Assembly: GCA_963975425.1 (NCBI GenBank)
Contig: CAXBGS010000007.1
Coordinates: 248,001 to 312,000 of the forward strand
DNA: 64,000 nucleotides
Origin: CAXBGS01 sp963975425
Lineage (GTDB): Bacteria; Planctomycetota; Planctomycetia; Pirellulales; Pirellulaceae
Reading direction: 5' to 3'
Shown: piece by piece, positions 58,417-64,000 of the stretch
Layout: each line of letters begins with the position of its first letter
Position numbering within the stretch: position 1 is the first letter of the stretch
Program-made: the position numbers and the translations under genes
The notes under the pieces: model-generated
The model's input: only the letters and a program-made list of their open reading frames with translations
The model's database searches: none
What the model was told of the DNA's origin: nothing

Positions 58417-59571
58417 TCAGACTGCTTTCAAACTCGTTGCGACTTCCGCTCGCAACGCCTTCAATGCCGGAGGCAACGCGCCGACGACACCTAACAACAA
58501 CCCAACACCGCAACCGATCAAGATCGCCACGCTGTCGATACGAATCGTAAAGGCGCCCATGGTGAAGCGAACCGCCATTCCATTGAGCATCGTCAAAGCA
58601 ACCACGCCGGAGAGCAACGATCCGGCAGCCGCCAGCAATACACCTTCTTGAACCAAGCTGATCAAAATCGCCCGCCGTCGATACCCGACCGCCTGCAAGG
58701 TTGCAATTTCGCGAATTCGTCCAGCCACCGCGCCGTACATCATGTTCAACCCAGCAAAAATCCCCGCTCCTGAAACCAGCACGACGACGAACCACGCCAG
58801 GACGCGGACCGGCTTGTAGTGCTGTTGAAGCGAAGCGTAGTAGTCCGTCTCGCGGATCGCTCGCAGCTCAAGGTCCGTGCGTTCCTTACAGAACAACTCG
58901 ACTTCCGCTGCCGAACTTTGCGGCGTCAGCAGCATCGCAACTAAACTAAAATCCTGCCGTTTGGTAGCTGTTTGAAAGTCACCCAACTTGCACCAAATCT
59001 CCGACTCGTAGGCAGCACCGCCTGCGGCAAAGCGACCACTGATCTTCCAACGCCGGCCTTCAAATTCAATCATCTGACCGATGGCCATCGCGGCATCGGT
59101 GCTGCCCAATTTCGCGGCGGCCAAGCGACCGACGATCACTTCCCCGTCGCCGGGCCAGTCGCCATCGACCAGTTTGACACGGCGGCGGACCAGCGGAGTG
59201 GACAGCGTAGTGCCGCGAACGAGTCCCAAGCCCCCATCGCCCGCGTCCGTCTTCACTCGCGTGCCCAGATAAAGCTCAGGCGAAACAGCCGTGACGCCGA
59301 ATCGCTTCGCGGCTCCATCCAAACTCGCCGTCAGCAGCGAAGGCGTCCGAGCTGCGATCGACGAGTTTTCAATATTCTCTTCGGAGTTGACCGAATACAC
59401 CAAAACCACGTCCTCATCACCACTGACGGTCAATGATTGCTCCAAACCTCGGATGAACCCGACAACGACAAAGACCAACATGACAACCGTGGCCAAAGCG
59501 AGCAGCGTCAATGCCGTCCGCATCGGCCGCCGAGCCAAGTTGCGAACACTGTATTCCCAGGGAAGTAGCAT
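58417..59571 (-). CDS. FtsX/MacB-type ABC transporter permease (second)
   Basis: 384 residues from the ATG at 59571 (MLLPWEYSVRNLARRPMRTA); upstream codons translate repeat DNA. First helix LTLLALATVVMLVFVVVGFI, periplasmic domain (VSPELYLGTRVKTDAGDGGL, VIVGRLAAAKLGSTDAAMAI), then VLAWFVVVLVSGAGIFAGLN, REIATLQAVGYRRRAILISL and two more helices. With 54282 it makes a heterodimeric permease pair around one ATPase. It is two genes ahead of the membrane-fusion gene. Confidence 0.86.
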   Translation of the reverse strand: MLLPWEYSVRNLARRPMRTALTLLALATVVMLVFVVVGFIRGLEQSLTVSGDEDVVLVYSVNSEENIENSSIAARTPSLLTASLDGAAKRFGVTAVSPELYLGTRVKTDAGDGGLGLVRGTTLSTPLVRRRVKLVDGDWPGDGEVIVGRLAAAKLGSTDAAMAIGQMIEFEGRRWKISGRFAAGGAAYESEIWCKLGDFQTATKRQDFSLVAMLLTPQSSAAEVELFCKERTDLELRAIRETDYYASLQQHYKPVRVLAWFVVVLVSGAGIFAGLNMMYGAVAGRIREIATLQAVGYRRRAILISLVQEGVLLAAAGSLLSGVVALTMLNGMAVRFTMGAFTIRIDSVAILIGCGVGLLLGVVGALPPALKALRAEVATSLKAV

Positions 59572-59690
59572 TAGATTGATGATTTCAGATTGGTGATTGA
59601 AGATTGAAGATTGATGACGAACAAAGAATGAAGAACGAGGAACAGATTTCTTCATTCCCCATTCCCCATTCTCTATTTCCTCTAACTAAC
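59572..59690. repeat. Heptamer-type repeat between HMA and permease genes
   Basis: GATTGAAGATTGAAGATTGAT (59595-59616) and CATTCCCCATTCCCCATTC (59653-59671) words make up the whole gap. Confidence 0.75.
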
Positions 59691-60033
59691 TCTTCGGCTT
59701 GGACGTAAACGTTCCCTCGGGACTCACCATCTTCGTCGGTGTCTTCCCGATGCTCTCCATGATCTCCCAGATCCCCTTGGGGCTGAGCCGGACTCCCTTC
59801 TTGGGAATCAGGGTCACGGATTGCTTTTCGATGTCACACTGAACTTTGGCGACATCATCGACCTCGTCAAAGCGTTTCGTGATTTTCTTCACGCAGCCGC
59901 CGCACATTTCACCCACCGTCATCACGGTGTTCGATTTTGTACGTTCGGCGCTAAACGCGCTCGTCGGCATCGCGACGGCGGCAAACATCATGACAGCGGC
60001 CAACAGGCTCGCGTTTCGGACTAAACTCAACAT
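59686..60033 (-). CDS. Exported HMA-domain metal-binding protein
   Basis: 115 residues: signal peptide to about residue 29 (LLAAVMMFAAVAMPTSAFSA) and one HMA domain: TVGEMCGGCVKKITKRFDEV with C-x-x-C, then VAKVQCDIEKQSVTLIPKKG. A secreted MerP/CopZ-like carrier. First gene of the ABC exporter cassette, which argues that this cassette handles a metal. Confidence 0.85.
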   Translation of the reverse strand: MLSLVRNASLLAAVMMFAAVAMPTSAFSAERTKSNTVMTVGEMCGGCVKKITKRFDEVDDVAKVQCDIEKQSVTLIPKKGVRLSPKGIWEIMESIGKTPTKMVSPEGTFTSKPKS

Positions 60034-60099
60034 GCCAAGACTCCTTCTGGAAAGGCAAACTCAAAACAAAACTCGTACGCGACCATCGCGCACGAACCC

Positions 60100-60226
60100 G
60101 TAGCGGACGCCACCAAGGCATTCCACCACAGACGGAAATTCGCTATCTCGTAGCGGAAACCGACAAGGGTTTCAGCAATGAACGGAAATTCGCGATACGT
60201 CGAAATTCTTGGCGAATTCCGCTACG
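60100..60226. repeat. Double REP-like element
   Basis: GTAGCGGACGCCACCAAGGC at 60100, GTAGCGGAAACCGACAAGGG near 60152 and ATTCTTGGCGAATTCCGCTA up to 60225 are units of the GTAGCGGAA palindrome family. The 282 bp gap 60034-60315 shows nothing else but the presumed promoter of the ABC cassette. Confidence 0.75.
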
Positions 60227-60315
60227 ACCACGATTCTAAAGAGACGGATGAAACAACGAGGGTCGCGGGCGAGTGAGGCTCTCAAGCCAACTCGGCACGC
60301 AACTTCGTGATCCGT

Positions 60316-60738
60316 TCAAATCAACCAAGATTGGTGCGCTGTGCGCGCATCCCTACCGCATCTGTACCGCGGCCTAACCTTTTGTGCCCAATCGCGAGAT
60401 GCTGACGATACGCTACGGGTCGCATCAAGTGAAATCATTGTTAACGGCAAGACACCGACCTGAATCGTCTTCACGGGCAGCGGCAGAGCGTCCGACTCAC
60501 TGATTGCACCATCGCATACGCAATCTTGGCAATCGCATTCACCGGTGGGCACTGGTTCACCGGCGGGCATTGGGCCGGAAGCATCCGAGCCACTCTCGCA
60601 TCCATCCTGCGAACAGCATCCGCACGATGCGGTTTGCGAAACATCACCATTGCCGCTGCTGACCTGGCAGGCAAAGCAACGAATTGGACACGCCATCAGA
60701 GCGGCGATCAGCAAAACGGTGAGGGTTGGTCGAAACAT
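60316..60738 (-). CDS. Secreted Cys-rich protein (tail family)
   Basis: No known domain recognised. 140 residues; signal peptide MFRPTLTVLLIAALMACPIR with Cys in and after it (CFAC), then SCGCCSQDGCES, a Pro/Gly linker with a PVPTGE-type repeat, CDCQDCVCDG, a Cys-poor tail region of about 65 residues and the end ARTAHQSWLI. Layout and end match the other Cys-rich secreted proteins. It lies upstream of the ABC cassette in the same direction, separated by REP elements. Confidence 0.68.
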   Translation of the reverse strand: MFRPTLTVLLIAALMACPIRCFACQVSSGNGDVSQTASCGCCSQDGCESGSDASGPMPAGEPVPTGECDCQDCVCDGAISESDALPLPVKTIQVGVLPLTMISLDATRSVSSASRDWAQKVRPRYRCGRDARTAHQSWLI

Positions 60739-60811
60739 ACAAACAGATTAGCTGAAGGCGGATTCTGCGTGAATACCAATTCGGATGTCTCAGCGCGTCA
60801 GCTTGATCGTT

Positions 60812-63250
60812 TCACTGGCCGAACACTAGGAAACGTTGGGTTTGGCGTCCTCCTCGAATTTGCTCAGGATTGCGAAAAAATTTCTCCGGGCCGGAGTTGA
60901 CCGAGGCCGGTGGCAGGTCCGTCAGCACCATGGCATAGAAACGGGCCAACCACGCTCCCCGCAACAACTCGCCGGCCATGAGCGATTGCGGTGTCCAAAA
61001 TTCCACTCGCGGATATTCGTCTCGGTTGAGCATGGAATTCCCTGCAGTAGGCCACTGTCCGATCGACGCCAAACGAAGATCGTCCAGCGATGTCAACTGC
61101 GGATCGTTCCCACCTGGGACGCGACGAAGTCTATCGAGCCGAGTTGCCAGGGCAGTGGTGTCAATCTCGATCGGTCGCATCGAACCGACCAACCCGATGA
61201 TTGGTTTGCTCGGGTCCATCTTTCCCCACCACAATGTCGTCTCTGGAAACACGGTTGCGAAGGTGTCCGCGATCATCGTGAATTCGCGCTCGCCCATCTG
61301 ATAGATCGGCAACCACTGACAGAATAGACCTCCCTTTTCAAGACGTTTGGCCGCCGCTGCATAATGCTCTTCGGTGTAAAGGTATCCGGTCTCACTTTCC
61401 CAGGGCACGAATAGGTCCGACACGATCACGTCAAATTTTTTACTTGTGCCCAACAGGAAGTGCCTGGCATCGTCGGTTGTCACATGCACGCGATCGTCTT
61501 CCAAAACATGATCGTTTCGATGGCCCAGTTCTCTGGCGGCGGCAGTCACGTCGACGATCAGTTCAACGATCTCGATCGTTTCGGTCTCTGGATGCTGGAT
61601 CGCGCCGGCCGCTGTCACGCCGGTGCCCATGCCAAGAAATAGGACGCGTTGCGGATTGGGATGCAACAACATTGGCAACCGAGCTTGTCGGCGCTCACGC
61701 GTCGCCGCGGCTCCGGTGCCACCGAGGCGATAGTGCAAATTCTGGCGAATGTACCAAGCCTCGCTGTCTTTGCTGCGAGTCACGTCGATCCACCCGTAGG
61801 CTGACTCGCGCCTCGTTAAAAACACCTCGTCAGGGTCACGACCCAACAAGGACCAGGACGACGAAGCGAAGCCAACCCCAACGACGCACAGCCCAGCGAA
61901 AGCAATCGCAACCGACCTCCCGTAGCTGAAAGTCACGTGATGACCGGAAAATCGGGCGGGTGCAATAAATCCCGAAAGCAACGCGATCAACAGAAACAAC
62001 GCCGCGACAACCAGGAAACCACCCCACAGGCCGATCGTCGGCAACATGACAAAGCTCGCCGCAAGCGACCCCAAAGCCGCTCCCACCGCGTTGACCATCG
62101 CAAGCGTTCCCACGGCTCGGCCCGTCGAATGGCTCCTCGCCAGTACCTGCCAAGTTGCCGGAAAGATCATCCCGCAGATCGTGACCGGCAGCATCACATA
62201 GGCAAACACCAATATGAAACCGCGCAGCAAATGACCAACAAAGGTCTCGCCTGAAACGAAGTACTGCAATCGTGTGATGTTCACAAACAAGGCCAAGCAC
62301 AAGCAGCAACTCACGGTAGCCGCGATCCCGCACCAAAACAGAATGGCATCGGGCTTGACGCGACGCATCAGCATGGCCACTAACGCAGCACCCACGGCCA
62401 ACGCCAACAGAAACACGGCAACCACATTGCCGAATGTGTAAGTGCTGTTATGAAACACCAATGAGAATAATCGCGTGTACAGAATCTCAAGTGCCAGCGT
62501 CGCAAAGCCACTGATCGCGGCGATTGCAATCGCCACTCTTTTCGTAGCGGAAGCCGCCAAGGCTTTCGGCGTCCCTGATCCCTCGACTCGCCCCTCCGAC
62601 CGATCACCCCCCGCAACTTCTACAACTTGCCTGCGAGACACCCCGATCGCAACGACTCCCACCAACACACCGACCCCGGCCGCGACATAGCTGCTCCGAG
62701 CCACCCCCACTTGGACCAACAACAAATAGGTGCAGACCAACGTTCCTGCCATCGCACCCGCCGTGTTGAGCGCATAGCCGAACGCGGCGCTACGGGTTGG
62801 GTGACCTGAAACCCGAGCGAGTGCCTGAGACATCAGCGGCAAGGTCGCTCCGAGTGCCACTGTCGCTGGAAGCAAAAGCAACATCCCGATGCTTGCTCGA
62901 CTAGCAAACTGCCAGGCCATGTTCTCGCTCGACATCCACTGGACGATCGCTTGCGACTGCAACCCATTCAGCAGCGTCGGAACGCAAACCGCCCAAGCTG
63001 CCGCAGCGATCTCGCAAACGCCAAACCACCGAAGTGAGTTTCTAGAAACCGAGAGCCTACCGCCAACGGAATAGCCAATGGCCAATCCAAGAAACAAACT
63101 CGCCAGCACGACGCTACCCGCCAGAACCGTGTGTCCAAACAACAATCCGGTTTGACGTGTCCAAGAGATTTCGTAAACCAGCGTGGTTGCCCCGGACACG
63201 AAGAACAGCAGCGGCAGCGTTGACACTGCACCTTTTAGTTTCGTATCCAT
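60812..63250 (-). CDS. Multi-helix membrane protein fused to a spermidine-synthase-like domain
   Basis: 812 residues. The first 460 form about 12 to 14 membrane helices in two halves (LFFVSGATTLVYEISWTRQT and AAISGFATLALEILYTRLFS start similar halves). The cytoplasmic part resembles spermidine synthases: VLFLGMGTGVTAAGAIQHPE, EIVELIVDVTAAARELGHRN, DDARHFLLGTSKKFDVIVSD. Fused proteins of this kind are common in bacteria, function mostly unknown; aminopropyl transfer is not shown. The linker between the two halves (GTPKALAASATKR, nt 62546-62571) is encoded by half of a REP element. The gap 63251-63487 shows no gene. Confidence 0.8.
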   Translation of the reverse strand: MDTKLKGAVSTLPLLFFVSGATTLVYEISWTRQTGLLFGHTVLAGSVVLASLFLGLAIGYSVGGRLSVSRNSLRWFGVCEIAAAAWAVCVPTLLNGLQSQAIVQWMSSENMAWQFASRASIGMLLLLPATVALGATLPLMSQALARVSGHPTRSAAFGYALNTAGAMAGTLVCTYLLLVQVGVARSSYVAAGVGVLVGVVAIGVSRRQVVEVAGGDRSEGRVEGSGTPKALAASATKRVAIAIAAISGFATLALEILYTRLFSLVFHNSTYTFGNVVAVFLLALAVGAALVAMLMRRVKPDAILFWCGIAATVSCCLCLALFVNITRLQYFVSGETFVGHLLRGFILVFAYVMLPVTICGMIFPATWQVLARSHSTGRAVGTLAMVNAVGAALGSLAASFVMLPTIGLWGGFLVVAALFLLIALLSGFIAPARFSGHHVTFSYGRSVAIAFAGLCVVGVGFASSSWSLLGRDPDEVFLTRRESAYGWIDVTRSKDSEAWYIRQNLHYRLGGTGAAATRERRQARLPMLLHPNPQRVLFLGMGTGVTAAGAIQHPETETIEIVELIVDVTAAARELGHRNDHVLEDDRVHVTTDDARHFLLGTSKKFDVIVSDLFVPWESETGYLYTEEHYAAAAKRLEKGGLFCQWLPIYQMGEREFTMIADTFATVFPETTLWWGKMDPSKPIIGLVGSMRPIEIDTTALATRLDRLRRVPGGNDPQLTSLDDLRLASIGQWPTAGNSMLNRDEYPRVEFWTPQSLMAGELLRGAWLARFYAMVLTDLPPASVNSGPEKFFRNPEQIRGGRQTQRFLVFGQ
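62546..62571. repeat. Half REP element inside a coding region
   Basis: GTAGCGGAAGCCGCCAAGGC then TTTCGG is the left half of the GTAGCGGAA palindrome. It is in frame in a loop between membrane halves of 60812-63250. Confidence 0.75.
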
Positions 63251-63487
63251 CTATCGTCCTTGACCACTGGCTTTTCAGTGCAATATTTGCCTTGGAGGGT
63301 GTCGTCAGAGTGTAGACATTGCGTCATCGTTTTGACACAGCTAGTTCTCCGCTCCAAACTTCGCGGTTCTTCGGGATCCCCGTAAAACACGTGCTTCCGG
63401 AGGAGAGCGATCGAGCGGCACGTCACTTGCGTAAAGATGTCGAAGTCGTCTGTCCCCATAAAGCAACTTTCTAGCGAGCCAGTCTAA

Positions 63488-64000
63488 ATGAACCGAATCA
63501 TCCCTACTATCGGACTCCTTGTTGGCGGCTTCGCTGTAACGGCAAGCTCGGCATCAGCTCAGTACTACGGTCATGATCACCACGCCCACGCACACCACCA
63601 GCCGCACGCTCATTACAATGACGCGCCGTACCATGGCGGGCACGGCTATCACAACGATTACCACGGTGGCTATCACGCATCAGACTATCTGACCTACCCA
63701 GTCCATCCGCCCGTCTACGTGGACGCTGCTCCAATCTATGGTGCTCCCCTCTACGGTGAACCAGCGTATGTCGATTCGCTAGGAGGCGATTACGATTGCC
63801 CCAATTCAAGTTACTGTCCGCAGGCCGCAAACGAATACGGCCAGCCATACGCGCCGGAGCCTTTGCGTAGCCAGCCGAATGAATATGCCTACGGTCCAAC
63901 GCAGGGCTTGAACGATTCGTCGCACGACGGGCATGATCACTCGGGGCATGATCACGCTGGTCACGATCATTCCAATCTCGGCAACGCCTACACATCTCCG
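63488..64000 (+). CDS. Secreted His-rich protein (partial)
   Basis: The frame starts at ATG 63488 and stays open to the right edge (171 codons seen). Signal peptide MNRIIPTIGLLVGGFAVTAS, cleavage near SASAQ. Mature part: YYGHDHHAHAHHQPHAHYND, then Tyr/Pro/Gly segments (GGHGYHNDYHGGYH, PVYVDAAPIYGAPLYGEP), one C-x7-C pair, and a late HDGHDHSGHDHAGHDH. No domain recognised. Candidate periplasmic or surface metal binder, like 29445 and 49227. Confidence 0.75.
   Translation, partial: MNRIIPTIGLLVGGFAVTASSASAQYYGHDHHAHAHHQPHAHYNDAPYHGGHGYHNDYHGGYHASDYLTYPVHPPVYVDAAPIYGAPLYGEPAYVDSLGGDYDCPNSSYCPQAANEYGQPYAPEPLRSQPNEYAYGPTQGLNDSSHDGHDHSGHDHAGHDHSNLGNAYTSP

Noticed and set aside
1..64000. tRNA, rRNA, riboswitch, transposase or integrase
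   Set aside because: None was recognised on reading both strands; the region may still have been transferred, but no boundary element is visible.

Overview
The window is a 64 kb piece of a bacterial chromosome that looks like a planctomycete of the Rhodopirellula/Pirellulaceae kind. The main pointers are a DUF1559 pseudopilin with its H-x9-DG signature (50539-51555), many small secreted or lipid-anchored proteins with no familiar domain, and dense intergenic repeats of two types. I saw no rRNA, tRNA, CRISPR array, transposase or integrase. Genes on both strands form a metal (copper/silver, divalent metal, possibly mercury) resistance region with stress, carbonic anhydrase and ABC exporter modules mixed in.

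Layout. (1) 1-6.6 kb: edge of a YnfA-type membrane protein; a MerR-type promoter driving a CopZ-N/MerT/MerP fusion; a 3' relic of a copper P-type ATPase; then a copper operon (TolC-type protein, Tat-exported multicopper oxidase, CsoR) with a CsoR-like operator in front and a hairpin terminator behind; two secreted Cys-rich proteins, one made of three near-identical Cys-rich repeats. (2) 6.6-17.2 kb: a HAMP/PP2C phosphatase, a GNAT enzyme, a small lipoprotein ending in Cys-Cys-His, a four-repeat TRASH/YHS-like metal protein, then CusA-like and CusB-like efflux genes and a Cys-rich leader gene under a second CsoR-like site. (3) 17.3-24.9 kb: TolC lipoprotein, an ECF sigma factor with a third CsoR-like site, a P1B-type ATPase with a His-rich linker, MgtC, a CPA2 antiporter and a universal stress protein. 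(4) 25-31 kb: HtrA protease, a receiver-like protein translationally coupled to a second PP2C phosphatase, a second receiver-like protein with Glu in place of the phospho-acceptor, a BON protein and an ICMT-like enzyme. (5) 31.3-44.9 kb: a long minus-strand run with two further RND pumps, their adaptors, a TolC, and small metal-binding proteins; a terminator at about 36.2 kb splits it into two units. (6) 45-52.7 kb: a Cys-rich protein, a 39-residue His-tailed lipoprotein, SulP transporter, a second Cys-Cys-His lipoprotein, beta carbonic anhydrase, a His-repeat protein, the pseudopilin and ribulose-phosphate epimerase. (7) 52.8-63.3 kb: an ABC exporter cassette (HMA protein, two permeases, lipoprotein, membrane-fusion protein, ATPase) ending in a Cys/His protein and a two-copy domain protein, then a Cys-rich protein and a spermidine-synthase-like membrane fusion. 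The right edge cuts a His-rich secreted protein.

How it may work together. Export is carried out by three HME-RND systems, one P1B-ATPase and one ABC cassette. Around each one sit small exported proteins rich in Cys, His or His-Asp. Seven of these are Cys-rich secreted proteins placed beside export or oxidase genes, and at least five share a C-terminal tail (R-C-x-x-L-x-x-[WF]-[QL]-I). I regard this set, with the Cys-Cys-His lipoproteins and the W/H-repeat domain proteins, as the best candidate for an undescribed periplasmic metal-handling system. The only dedicated metal regulator encoded in the window is one CsoR, but three CsoR-like operators spread over 18 kb suggest that it links the copper oxidase, Cus efflux and sigma-factor units.
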